14,009 nt of DNA, taken from assembly GCA_031277075.1 (NCBI GenBank), contig JAISLV010000104.1, forward strand, positions 1 to 14,009. The letters run 5' to 3'. The translations under genes and the position numbers were made by a program. Positions 1 through 7,646 of the stretch are shown here, one piece after another (position 1 is the stretch's first letter; every line of letters begins with the position of its first letter). The notes below the pieces were generated by a model that was not told the DNA's origin, searched no databases, and saw only the letters and a list, made by a program, of their open reading frames with translations. This stretch comes from Endomicrobium sp. Lineage in GTDB: Bacteria; Elusimicrobiota; Endomicrobiia; Endomicrobiales; Endomicrobiaceae.

Positions 1-1
1 T

Positions 2-1063
2 ATTAATAAAGATATGCAAGGCGTCGTAAAAACTGCCGCAAGCGTAAGCGCAAAAATACAACAAATAGTTTCTTCTATTTTAGAGATTATTAATAACAAA
101 ATTCAAGAAACTAACGCGAATCAACAAAAGCTTTCTGAGCAAGAAATAAAGACGCAAGAAGCTAAATTCGCTCATAAAAGAAGTATGTTTTATCGGTATA
201 ATGAAGAACAAAAGAAAGAAGCTATTATTGCTGAAAAAGATTTGATTGATATGCAGTTAAGTAGTTATAAGGAAGGAACTGAAAAACATTACCAACTTTC
301 AAAGCAAAAAGAAGAAAAAGATAAAGAACTTCGCGATTTGGGTAATTTTGATATGGTTAGCGGTTTTACTAACGCTATAGATGAAATAGCTAATAAATCT
401 ATTAATTTTAAAGATTTCACTGTTGGTATTTTTGGGGATTTTCAAAAAGCTCTATCAGATACTTTTGTAGCTACAATAAATAATATGGATACAGACTGGC
501 AAAGTTTTTCAGACTCTGTTACTAAAATTGCACAAGGCTTAAAAGATACGGTTATTAAAGCTTTTGCAGATATGGCAGCTAAATGGGTAGTTCAGCAAGC
601 GGCTCTCCTTTTAAAAGAAAAAGTATTTGCAACAGAAAGAATTACCACAAATGCGGCTGTCGGTGCTTCAGGCGCGGCGGCTGCTTCTTCGTGGTCTCTG
701 TGGGGAGCTCTTGCAATAGGAGCAGCTATAGGCGCCGCAATTATGGCATTTGCGGGGAATTTTACTTATGGCGGGATAGTCGGCGGAACATCGTGGAACG
801 GCGATAATATGATAGCCCGCGTCAACAGCGGCGAAATGATTTTAAACAATACTCAGCAGGCTAATCTTTGGAATTTGGCAAACGGAGCGGGGCTTGCCTC
901 TGGGGGAGCTGGCATTACCATAAATCAAAATATAGAAATTAATAACGCTAACGGAGATTTAAGCAGTTTAACGCAAGCTATAAGGCGCGGAACGCTTGAC
1001 GCTTTAGAGTTTGCAGGCGTAACGTATAATGTAGGCGCAAAGCAGTCTGGAGTGGCATTATGA
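2..1063 (+). CDS. Phage tail tape-measure protein, C-terminal part (5' end outside window)
   Basis: The reading frame is open from base 2, so the ATG at 14 is probably an internal Met and the gene begins to the left of the window. Numbering from that Met, residues ~30-110 are Lys/Glu/Gln-rich and look like a coiled coil. Residues ~112-200 are an amphipathic helical stretch, ~225-248 are a hydrophobic Ala/Gly/Ile segment, and ~252-285 read TYGGIVGG...GDNMIARVNSGEMILNNTQQ. A hydrophobic segment followed by a Gly-rich NSGE(M/F)(I/V)-type stretch near the C-terminus is typical of tape-measure proteins, which set tail length and take part in DNA ejection. The stop overlaps the next start in an ATGA (1060-1063), as expected in a tail operon. 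The assignment rests on composition, motif and context. A minor tail protein is the main alternative. Confidence 0.7.
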   Translation: MNKDMQGVVKTAASVSAKIQQIVSSILEIINNKIQETNANQQKLSEQEIKTQEAKFAHKRSMFYRYNEEQKKEAIIAEKDLIDMQLSSYKEGTEKHYQLSKQKEEKDKELRDLGNFDMVSGFTNAIDEIANKSINFKDFTVGIFGDFQKALSDTFVATINNMDTDWQSFSDSVTKIAQGLKDTVIKAFADMAAKWVVQQAALLLKEKVFATERITTNAAVGASGAAAASSWSLWGALAIGAAIGAAIMAFAGNFTYGGIVGGTSWNGDNMIARVNSGEMILNNTQQANLWNLANGAGLASGGAGITINQNIEINNANGDLSSLTQAIRRGTLDALEFAGVTYNVGAKQSGVAL

Positions 1064-1839
1064 CAAAAGCTATCAATAATCCAATACAGATATATTCATA
1101 CAATTACTTAAACGCAAAATGTTTGTTTGAGGCGGCGGGCGGGCAATCGCTTGATTTTTTAAAACTCTGCGACTTTGAATGTTATAATGACGATTTAGCT
1201 TTTATAAGCGCGCAAACCTCGTTAAATTTTTCTTGCTGGTTTAAAGATAAGTTCGGAGAGTTTTTAACAAGGAATATTGATACGTTTATATTGCAAAATT
1301 GTAATGTTGAGACAATGCAAATAAAATATATTGACAGCTCAGAAAATGAAATTTTAGCTTATACTCTAACGGACAATTTAAACGGCGAAATAAAAATAAC
1401 TTTGCCTCAAAAAATAACGACTTCAAAAATTATATTCAACATCCAATCTACTTTTGACAATAAAAGCGTTAAAATCGGGCAGTTGAGAGTTTTAGAAAAG
1501 ATTTTTGATTTAGAAGCGACTACGGAAGCTGATGTAAATTATACGGCAAAAGACGGCAGCTTAAGAACATATAACGGCAGGCTTATAACTTGGACTGATT
1601 TTAGCAAATGGTCTGCAAATATTGACGTTAAAAATATGTCAAAAGAACAATACAAATTATTAAAAGCTTTTATCAGAAGAGACGGGTTTATAACAATAAT
1701 TCCATTTTCCGATTTTGAAGACAGAGACGTCTACGAAACGTTTGTAAGACGTCAGGATTTGAATTACAAAATAAACAGATGGAGCGGACTGCTTGACGTA
1801 AATTTAAAATTAGAGGCTCAAGAAAATGCGGCAAATTAG
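1060..1839 (+). CDS. Phage tail protein, possibly distal-tail (Dit-like)
   Basis: This 259-residue soluble protein has no signal peptide or membrane segment. It is predicted mostly beta and contains several Cys in its first 100 residues. A GGAG Shine-Dalgarno at 1049-1052 precedes the ATG, which overlaps the tape-measure stop by 4 bp. The last ~100 residues (from about D157) contain TYNGRLITWTDFSKW, then FIRRDGFITIIPFSDFEDRDVYETFVRRQDLNYKINRWSGLLDVNLKLE. Alternation of short beta strands with a conserved aromatic/basic core, ending in an L-x-L-x-E strand, is what I associate with small tail-tip proteins that sit between tape measure and hub. Position supports this: in siphoviruses the order is tape measure, distal tail, hub/tail-tip. 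I recognise no specific family from sequence alone, so the function is inferred from synteny. Confidence 0.5.
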   Translation: MTKAINNPIQIYSYNYLNAKCLFEAAGGQSLDFLKLCDFECYNDDLAFISAQTSLNFSCWFKDKFGEFLTRNIDTFILQNCNVETMQIKYIDSSENEILAYTLTDNLNGEIKITLPQKITTSKIIFNIQSTFDNKSVKIGQLRVLEKIFDLEATTEADVNYTAKDGSLRTYNGRLITWTDFSKWSANIDVKNMSKEQYKLLKAFIRRDGFITIIPFSDFEDRDVYETFVRRQDLNYKINRWSGLLDVNLKLEAQENAAN

Positions 1840-4510
1840 CCCTGCTATAAAATCGCTTCTTAAGCATAATAATATATCGGAACTGCGTCATAAACTTTTG
1901 CTTTATCGCAGAAAATGGATAGAGCCGATTTTTAAAGACGCTTCGGCGGTTTCTGTTGGCGACGATTTAAACGGGGTTAGGCTTATAATAACAGGGCTTC
2001 CTGTAACTTCTAGCGCGGGTTTTCCCGCTCGTTTAATTGACTTTGCCGACGGTTCTTACGTAAGTTTGTCTTCTGTAGGAAATAAATTAGTTGAGATAAG
2101 TTTTACAGACGCGAAAGATTCGCAAAACGATCAAGTTGTCGGCGGCGATGCAGGCGGTTCGTATATAATATTTCCGTTAAGGCAAATGCTTATTACAAAT
2201 ATAAATCATTTTCCTTTTGACAATTATATGTTGATTTACCATTCAACGCTTAATGCAAAATATATTATTGAAACTACGCCTATTGATATTACCGACGCAA
2301 TAAATCATAAAGGCACAAATGTTTCTATTGCGCAGCAACTTGACAACGACGAAGCAAATGTTTGGAAGGTCGGGCATTTAGCTTTGACGCTTTATAATGA
2401 GAACAATCGCTTTTGGCAAGATAAAGCAGACGGACTTTTCCCACAAGGTTATATTGTTTACGGTTCAAAAGTCGAATATTATATCGGCAGTCCGACGCTA
2501 AACGACTATGTTAAATGTTTTACGGGTTATCTTACAGAACTTCCAAATTACAGGCAAGACGAAGGGCTTGTAGAAATAAGAGCGTTAAACAGACTTGATT
2601 GGCTTAAAACGATTTCTGCGGAAAACGTGTCAACAAAAATTAAAAACGAACAACTTATAGAGCAAGATACCACACATTGTATAACTGCCAATGCCGCAGT
2701 GGGCAGAGTTCAACGGGTTTTAAAAGGAACAAGTTTATCGTCATCCGTTGAATTAACCGAAAAAACAGATTACACAGTTTCGCAACTTAACGATTACAAT
2801 AACGGCGCAATAATAGAGCTTAAATCGGCTTTGCTGTCAAATGAAAATATATGGGCGGATTATTTATATTGGAAAAAAGGAATAATGATTGACGAGCTTG
2901 TGAACGAATTGTTGAACGTAGCTGGAGTTGATAGCGCTCATAGAATTGTTGAACCTGTGATTTTTCAAAACACGAGCAGGATTGCAAAAGAAACTTTAAT
3001 ATCCAATGCTTGGGCTTGGTTATATCAAACTACAGCAGATAGTTTTGCAGGATATTCCGAAGGTAATGCAGATAATAATGCGAGTTGTTCATATTCTGGC
3101 GGAGCGGCAGCTAATGCTGCTTGGGGTTGCAATATTTCTAAGGGAACAATCCGCGTTCGCGTCGCAAACCTTTCACATTCAGGCGCGGATATACAGCGAA
3201 TATATCTAACAATTACCGGGTCGAGCGGGATACAAGTTGCGTTCCGACTTGGCGGACAAGGGGCAGACAGAAACAATGTCGCAACTTCAAGCGACGGAGG
3301 CTCTTCGTGGTCGCCAAAGGGGGCATTTTCCAATGGCGATTATTTTTATTTTGTAATAACGCCAAACAGCGTTTCGCTGTATAAAAATTCCGTTGTATTG
3401 ATTAGTTATTTCATAAATAACTTTATTGCCACAAAGTTTATGGTAGTATATGCAACAAGCAATACAATAACAACTTGCGATAACATAGCGGCTAAAATGA
3501 GCGTCAATATCTCCGATGACGAAGAGTGGCGCGTATATCAGACTTTATATGTTGAGTCTCAAAATGATGCAGCCAATTTTTTAGGTTTTGACAGACTCAA
3601 TGCAATAATAAGCGCTACAGGTGTGCCAAATCCACAAATTCAAGTTTCATATGGAAACAACTCTACAAATTGGACTCCGTATTATCAATATCAGTTAAGT
3701 TCGCCTTTACAGTTAAATTATAATAGCGCAAAGTTTATAATTACAAATATGGCGAGTTTTGGTAATAATTATAATCTTTCAGCAGTTAAGCTTTGGTCTT
3801 TTTTACAGCAAAATATTCCTCTAGGAGTTTGCAACTTAACGAATATGTCAATATTAGACGCATTAGAAGAATTGGCGTCTCTTGCGATGTATGAAATAGG
3901 CTTTGATGCTGATGACAGGTTTTTCTTTCGCAAAAGAGAACAAACGGAGCAATACAAAGAAATTACCGATGATGAAATTATATCAATGTCAAGCGTAAAA
4001 TATGACGTCAACAGATTAAAAACAAGAGTTGTCGTGGTTTACGGCGAATATACAAAAGTGGTAGACAGTGACGAAATGAACGAAGCAAAACCGACAAATA
4101 AAGACAAATACGGTGAAAGAACACATCAAATTTCAGGCTCACAGTTATTGCCCGCAGACAATGTTGACCTTGCATATGCCATTGCCCCAACTGTATATGA
4201 AGAATTGTCAAAGTTGAGATTGACGCTTACAATAGAAGTTGTATTAGATTTAGAACTTGAGCTTGGCGATTATGCGCGCGTTTTGCACAATAATAATTTG
4301 TTTTCAGATAAGAGTTTTACTGATTATACAAAATGGAAAGAAACGGGGACTTATTATATGAAGTGCAAAGTGGTTGGAATTAAAACCGATTTTAATAAAA
4401 GAATTACAACGCTTGATTTAATTGATTATACTTCGCCATCAGATATACCTGTGGAAAAAGGCAAAGAGTTTGCATATCAGCCGCAGGAAAGTTTTGACGT
4501 TAAAAAATAG
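1826..4510 (+). CDS. Phage tail-tip / baseplate hub-like protein
   Basis: This is an 894-residue protein whose start overlaps the preceding gene by 14 bp, with TAGAGG at 1811-1816 as ribosome site. Residues ~1-280 form a beta-rich N-terminal region including WKVGHLALTLYNENNRFW (180-197) and FTGYLTELP (232-240), the kind of segment found in tail hub domains. Residues ~410-560 look like an inserted Gly/Ser-rich beta-sandwich with WGC, GGQGADRNN and SSDGGSSW, possibly carbohydrate-binding. Residues ~670-820 (ILDALEELASLAMYEIGFDADDRFFFRKRE, then YDVNRLKTRVVVVYG, then LDLELELGDYARVL) resemble the second hub domain. The last ~87 residues are present a second time, in broken form, 1.05 kb downstream. 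Together with its neighbours this should form the tail tip that contacts the host. The hub role is inferred; receptor-binding or tail-tip lysis activity is not visible. Confidence 0.55.
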   Translation: MRQISPAIKSLLKHNNISELRHKLLLYRRKWIEPIFKDASAVSVGDDLNGVRLIITGLPVTSSAGFPARLIDFADGSYVSLSSVGNKLVEISFTDAKDSQNDQVVGGDAGGSYIIFPLRQMLITNINHFPFDNYMLIYHSTLNAKYIIETTPIDITDAINHKGTNVSIAQQLDNDEANVWKVGHLALTLYNENNRFWQDKADGLFPQGYIVYGSKVEYYIGSPTLNDYVKCFTGYLTELPNYRQDEGLVEIRALNRLDWLKTISAENVSTKIKNEQLIEQDTTHCITANAAVGRVQRVLKGTSLSSSVELTEKTDYTVSQLNDYNNGAIIELKSALLSNENIWADYLYWKKGIMIDELVNELLNVAGVDSAHRIVEPVIFQNTSRIAKETLISNAWAWLYQTTADSFAGYSEGNADNNASCSYSGGAAANAAWGCNISKGTIRVRVANLSHSGADIQRIYLTITGSSGIQVAFRLGGQGADRNNVATSSDGGSSWSPKGAFSNGDYFYFVITPNSVSLYKNSVVLISYFINNFIATKFMVVYATSNTITTCDNIAAKMSVNISDDEEWRVYQTLYVESQNDAANFLGFDRLNAIISATGVPNPQIQVSYGNNSTNWTPYYQYQLSSPLQLNYNSAKFIITNMASFGNNYNLSAVKLWSFLQQNIPLGVCNLTNMSILDALEELASLAMYEIGFDADDRFFFRKREQTEQYKEITDDEIISMSSVKYDVNRLKTRVVVVYGEYTKVVDSDEMNEAKPTNKDKYGERTHQISGSQLLPADNVDLAYAIAPTVYEELSKLRLTLTIEVVLDLELELGDYARVLHNNNLFSDKSFTDYTKWKETGTYYMKCKVVGIKTDFNKRITTLDLIDYTSPSDIPVEKGKEFAYQPQESFDVKK
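4247..4510. repeat. Direct repeat, left copy (3' end of hub gene)
   Basis: This is the last ~87 codons plus stop of the hub gene. A diverged copy lies at 5315-5561 in the same orientation. Over the alignable final ~190 bp I count about 30 differences by eye (roughly 84% identity). Only 8 of ~65 amino acids change, so most differences are synonymous. The two copies bracket the beta-barrel cargo gene. Confidence 0.9.
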
Positions 4511-4522
4511 AGATGATTAACA

Positions 4523-5194
4523 ATGAAAAAAATAGTATTTTCAGTTTTATTTTTGCTTTTAGCTCAAAGCATATATGCCCAAGAAAAAAACTCAATTGTA
4601 TTGAAATTTGGGATAACGCCGTATTCACAATTGACGACAAATATTGAATATTCCAAAGTGTTTGATATAAGTTTGCATGATGAAAAAAGATATAACTATC
4701 CAAATGTTGGAACGGTTCTGTATGCCGAGTATTATAGAAAGTGGTCGTCAATCTTTAATTTAGGCATAGGAGTTTCGCAACAATTATACAGAGCGGGACT
4801 AAAACCTCGTTATTCGTATAAAGCTGATGAAGAATTTCAAATATGTTTCACAAGCGTTTATTTGTTATCCACGCTAAAAATTTATAAGGATTTATACAGC
4901 AGCTTACATTTAGGCTTTAACAAACTTTGGGCTACGGAAACAGAGGTGAAGCAATTTGATAGAGACTACATCGGCTTATATTATGCTGTGGGATTTTGTT
5001 ATGAATACAATAATTTTATTTTTGAGTTTTTGTATTCAGTAAATCACTCAAAACATGAATCTGATTTCTTACAAGTGAGATACATATCTGGAAACACAAA
5101 AACAGTAATAATGTCTCAAAAAGAAAAATATGGAACATTTAATTTCAATATAGGCTACAAATTTGATTTTAATTTTCCAAAAATGAAAATATGA
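4523..5194 (+). CDS. Exported outer-membrane beta-barrel protein, cargo (moron) gene in the tail operon
   Basis: This 223-residue protein starts with a clear Sec signal peptide: basic MKK, a hydrophobic core to ~13, and cleavage predicted after SIYA (residue 19). The mature part is rich in Tyr, Phe, Asn and Ser and has alternating-pattern strands throughout (for example LYAEYYRKWSSIFNLGIGV, YYAVGFCYEYNNFIFEFLYSV). It ends in a strand reading FNFNIGYKFDFNF, all typical of an 8- to 10-strand outer-membrane barrel. Its ATG lies 12 bp after the hub stop with only a weak AGAGATG ribosome site. Phage virions do not need such a protein, so it is probably a lysogenic-conversion gene altering the host surface, perhaps superinfection exclusion. 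That role is inferred from location only; no named family is recognised. The same reading frame stays open after its TGA stop. Confidence 0.65.
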   Translation: MKKIVFSVLFLLLAQSIYAQEKNSIVLKFGITPYSQLTTNIEYSKVFDISLHDEKRYNYPNVGTVLYAEYYRKWSSIFNLGIGVSQQLYRAGLKPRYSYKADEEFQICFTSVYLLSTLKIYKDLYSSLHLGFNKLWATETEVKQFDRDYIGLYYAVGFCYEYNNFIFEFLYSVNHSKHESDFLQVRYISGNTKTVIMSQKEKYGTFNFNIGYKFDFNFPKMKI

Positions 5195-5305
5195 AAGAAA
5201 GAGACAACCGCAAAAGAACGCAAGAAAAGCGAAAAAGAACTTTTGATAGAGCAGAATGAATTGTTGAAGAGACAAATAGAGCTGCTTGAGCAAAAGACTA
5301 ATTAA
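5195..5305 (+). pseudogene. Open coiled-coil tail in frame after the beta-barrel stop; gene remnant or read-through extension
   Basis: Immediately after the TGA at 5192-5194 the same frame continues for 36 codons to TAA at 5303-5305. It encodes a Lys/Glu/Leu-rich peptide with heptad-like spacing (KELLIEQNELLKRQIELLEQ in its second half). There is no ATG start. The composition is unlike the barrel and typical of a short phage coiled coil. It may be the C-terminal scrap of another gene brought in with the cargo, or a TGA-truncated extension of the barrel protein. Chance remains possible for such an A-rich stretch, although the Leu periodicity argues against it. Confidence 0.35.
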
Positions 5306-5314
5306 ACTTTTATT

Positions 5315-5561
5315 GATTTAGAACTTGAGCTTGGCGATTATGTGCGCGTTTTGCACAATTAAAAGTTTCACAGATTATACAAAATGGAAAGAAACGGGAA
5401 CTTATTATATGAGATGTAAGGTTGTCGGCATTAAAACGGATTTTAATAAAAGGACTTCGACGCTTGATTTGATTGACTACACTTCGCCGTTGGACATACC
5501 TGTGGGAAAAGGCAAAGAATTTGCGTATCATCCGCAGGAAACTTTTGATATAAAAAAATAA
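5315..5561 (+). pseudogene. Broken second copy of the hub-gene 3' end
   Basis: This segment matches 4247-4510. After GTTTTGCACAAT the copy has lost about 17 bases relative to the left copy, which puts a TAA in the original frame and shifts the rest. Downstream of the deletion the hub frame remains open through SFTDYTKWKETGTYYM to FDIKK and a TAA at 5559-5561. That frame can be read from ATG 5340 or TTG 5325, giving 73 or 78 residues of which ~65 are hub-like. Differences from the left copy are mostly synonymous, so the copies diverged as functional genes before being joined. The simplest reading is that recombination with a related phage brought a new hub end plus cargo gene and left the old hub end stranded beside the fibre gene. 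Confidence 0.8.
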
Positions 5562-5567
5562 GGAGCG
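5560..5567 (+). promoter_or_regulatory. Shine-Dalgarno of the tail-fibre gene overlapping the remnant's stop codon
   Basis: The sequence TAAGGAGCG places AAGGAG directly on the stop of the broken hub copy, 8 bp before the fibre ATG at 5574. In the ancestral layout hub translation would have ended on this site and been coupled to fibre translation. Keeping this leader may explain why the remnant persists. Confidence 0.6.
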
Positions 5568-5573
5568 CCTGAA

Positions 5574-7178
5574 ATGAATATATCTGAAAAACAAAATGCA
5601 AAAGCGCTGCCAAATTCCCCTACTGTGTGGAAAGCCGAAGAACTTAACCAAATTATACGAGAGTTGCAAAATATCATAACTCAATATGGGATACAGCCTA
5701 ACGGCTCTGACACAACGCAAGTTTATCAAGCTCTGCAAGTTTTAAAAAACATCGCAAAGCAAGAAGCGATGAACGGAGCCGCGCAATATACCGACGCGCA
5801 AATTGCGCAGGCTATAAGCTCCGTAATACATTTTGTAGGTTATGTTTCTTCATCGCAGCCAAGCGGCGCAAACTTTAAAGTCGGCGATAAATGGATAACC
5901 GCTTCGTCAATGCCTTCGTCTTTTCCTGTTTCAAACGTTAAAAAATGGAGCGGTTCGGCGTGGGTTGCAGATAACAATTACACGCCTGCCGTTTTTGATT
6001 TATGGAGTTTAGCGTCAGATAATCATGGTTATTATTGGTTTGGCGGCGGGTGGAATATTGTAGATTTTAACGTTGACTTATCAAAATACCAGTTGCGCAG
6101 CGAAAAAAATCAACCGAACGGATACTGCGCAATAGATAATAACGGGAAACTCCCAGCGTCAGTCATTCCGAATACAGAAGTCAACACTAATCAGCAATAT
6201 ATCGGCGAGATTAAGGTTATAGCAAGAAAAGACGTTCCCGTAGGGTTATTGAGGCTTGACGGCGCGGAATATACGCGTTCGGCGTTCCCTGATTTTTACG
6301 ATAATTATTTATTGACGTCTATAATACCTACGGGGACTTATACGCAGTGGCAAACAGCCTACAATGCAAACAGCGGCAATGTAGGGTTTATCGGAGTTGA
6401 CAGCGCAAATCAAAAATTTAAAATGCCGAGATTAGACGATAGGGTTGCAATTATGCAATGTTTGACCATTGGCAATATTGGAAATTACGGCAGAGACCAG
6501 ATAGTAAATATTACAGGAGATTTATACAATAATGAAACAAGCGCAGCGGCAATGGGCGTATCCAGATTCCTTACAATCTATGAAAATAATAGCGCATTAT
6601 ACACATCAAGGACAACAGGTAAGCCAAGACATGTAGGATATGAAGCGGGAGATGAAGGGTGGAACCACTTATTATTTGATGCTTCCCGCTCTGTAAATAC
6701 AGGCGACAGAGTGCAGCCAAGACATATACAGTTTCCTTTGATGATGGTTGTGGCAAATAATTTTGTACCCGCTTCGCAGGCACAATACAGCGGATTTGTT
6801 GACGGACTTGCGGGCAAACTTGACAAGAACGGCGGAAATCCCGCAAGCGGGATAAGCGCTGACGTAGTTATACAATGGGCTACAGGTTTATCAGCAACAG
6901 GATATGCCGACGGGTGGTATAGAAAATACAAAAGCGGTTGGGTAGAACAGGGCGCAACAATAACAAAAACGGTTGGAGCTAATGCCAATCAAACTTTCCC
7001 ATTGATTGTGCCAATGGCTTCTAATAAATATTATTTAAACGTTTTTGCAAACATTGCGTCAATAGATAACACAGTAGATACTGCTTGTGTTTCAAAAAGT
7101 TCATCAGATTTTGTATTGAGGTTTGCGTGGTCATCTACAGGCAATACTCTTAATTGGGAAATAAAAGGAATGCAGTAG
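5574..7178 (+). CDS. Phage tail fibre / collar protein with gp53-like C-terminal domain
   Basis: This 534-residue protein has a strong AAGGAG ribosome site 8 bp upstream. Residues 1-85 are helical (KAEELNQIIRELQNIITQYGIQ), a likely attachment and trimerisation region. Residues ~85-165 contain two short Gly/Trp motifs (DKWITAS...KKWSGSAWV; YYWFGGGWNIV) like those in fibre shafts. The segment ~170-200 reads DLSKYQL...NGYCAIDNNGKLPASVIP. Residues ~210-395 resemble a tail-collar domain (GEIKVIARKDVPVGLLRLDGAEYTRSAFPDFYD, then KFKMPRLDDR, ending QPRHIQFPLMMVV). Residues ~443-534 (YADGWYRKYKSGWVEQGATI...) match the gp53-like C-terminal domain that tips many fibres. It should bind the host surface, and it is the last recognisable phage gene before the hydrogenase operon. 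Confidence 0.8.
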   Translation: MNISEKQNAKALPNSPTVWKAEELNQIIRELQNIITQYGIQPNGSDTTQVYQALQVLKNIAKQEAMNGAAQYTDAQIAQAISSVIHFVGYVSSSQPSGANFKVGDKWITASSMPSSFPVSNVKKWSGSAWVADNNYTPAVFDLWSLASDNHGYYWFGGGWNIVDFNVDLSKYQLRSEKNQPNGYCAIDNNGKLPASVIPNTEVNTNQQYIGEIKVIARKDVPVGLLRLDGAEYTRSAFPDFYDNYLLTSIIPTGTYTQWQTAYNANSGNVGFIGVDSANQKFKMPRLDDRVAIMQCLTIGNIGNYGRDQIVNITGDLYNNETSAAAMGVSRFLTIYENNSALYTSRTTGKPRHVGYEAGDEGWNHLLFDASRSVNTGDRVQPRHIQFPLMMVVANNFVPASQAQYSGFVDGLAGKLDKNGGNPASGISADVVIQWATGLSATGYADGWYRKYKSGWVEQGATITKTVGANANQTFPLIVPMASNKYYLNVFANIASIDNTVDTACVSKSSSDFVLRFAWSSTGNTLNWEIKGMQ

Positions 7179-7229
7179 TCTTGTTAAATCATTTAAAGCC
7201 GTTAAGTCTTTATTTTGTCGTCGGGCGGC

Positions 7230-7258
7230 TTGACCCGATTAAAAGTAAATGCTATATT
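7230..7258 (+). promoter_or_regulatory. Sigma70-type promoter of the hydrogenase operon
   Basis: A -35 box TTGACC (7230-7235) and a -10 box TATATT (7253-7258) are separated by exactly 17 bp, which predicts a start near 7265 and a leader of about 44 nt. The -35 lies inside GCGGCTTGACCCG, nearly identical to the centre of the palindrome arms at 12284-12383. Confidence 0.65.
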
Positions 7259-7308
7259 TTCCTGTCTTATCGGCATAGTTTATTCAAATTCATCTAGAAG
7301 GCGGATAA

Positions 7309-7644
7309 ATGTCCACCCCTAAAGAAGTTCTCTCCCAAAAAAAATTAAAAGCAAAAGAAGAATTGTCGGCTGCCGGTTTTTTTAAACCTTTGAAAATCTA
7401 CGTCGGGTCTGCCACGTGCGAAAACGCGGCGGGCGCGAAAGAAATTATGAAAATCTTTGAAACTCAGGCTGGTAAAAAGGATTGCAGGGATTTTTATTTA
7501 AGCAAAAAGGGCTGCGTCGGCAGGTGCAATTTAGAGCCTACGGTTGAAGTCTACGAAGAGGGCAAAAAAACCGTTTTATACGTTAAAGTGAACGAAAAAG
7601 AAGCCGAAAAGATTATAGATAAACACATTAAGGTTGGTAAATAA
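7309..7644 (+). CDS. Thioredoxin-like [2Fe-2S] ferredoxin subunit of the hydrogenase (free-standing)
   Basis: This 111-residue protein is preceded by AAGGCGG at 7298-7304. After a Lys-rich helix (1-25) the fold begins with KIYVGSATCENAAGAKEIM (30-47) and continues to KKGCVGRCNLEPTVEVYEEG (67-85). That is the pattern of thioredoxin-like [2Fe-2S] ferredoxins related to the C-terminal part of NuoE. Four Cys are available: 37, 59, 69 and 73. The Cys often found ~4 residues before C37 is Gly33 here, so C59 may be the fourth ligand or the site may be atypical. In Thermotoga-type HydB this domain is, as I recall, fused at the N-terminus of HydB; here it is a separate gene ending 2 bp before hydB. 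It probably provides an extra electron-transfer cluster to the HydB flavoprotein. The location, length and Cys pattern are seen; the subunit role is inferred. Confidence 0.75.
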   Translation: MSTPKEVLSQKKLKAKEELSAAGFFKPLKIYVGSATCENAAGAKEIMKIFETQAGKKDCRDFYLSKKGCVGRCNLEPTVEVYEEGKKTVLYVKVNEKEAEKIIDKHIKVGK

Positions 7645-7646
7645 AA

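Noticed and set aside
14..16. True start of the tape-measure gene at the ATG at 14
   Set aside because: The frame is open upstream to base 2, no ribosome site precedes it, and tape-measure proteins are normally much longer than 349 residues.
7221..7240. Terminator after the tail-fibre gene
   Set aside because: TCGGG/CCCGA can pair over an 8-nt loop but no T-run follows, and the site overlaps a good -35 box; it fits a promoter/decayed repeat better.
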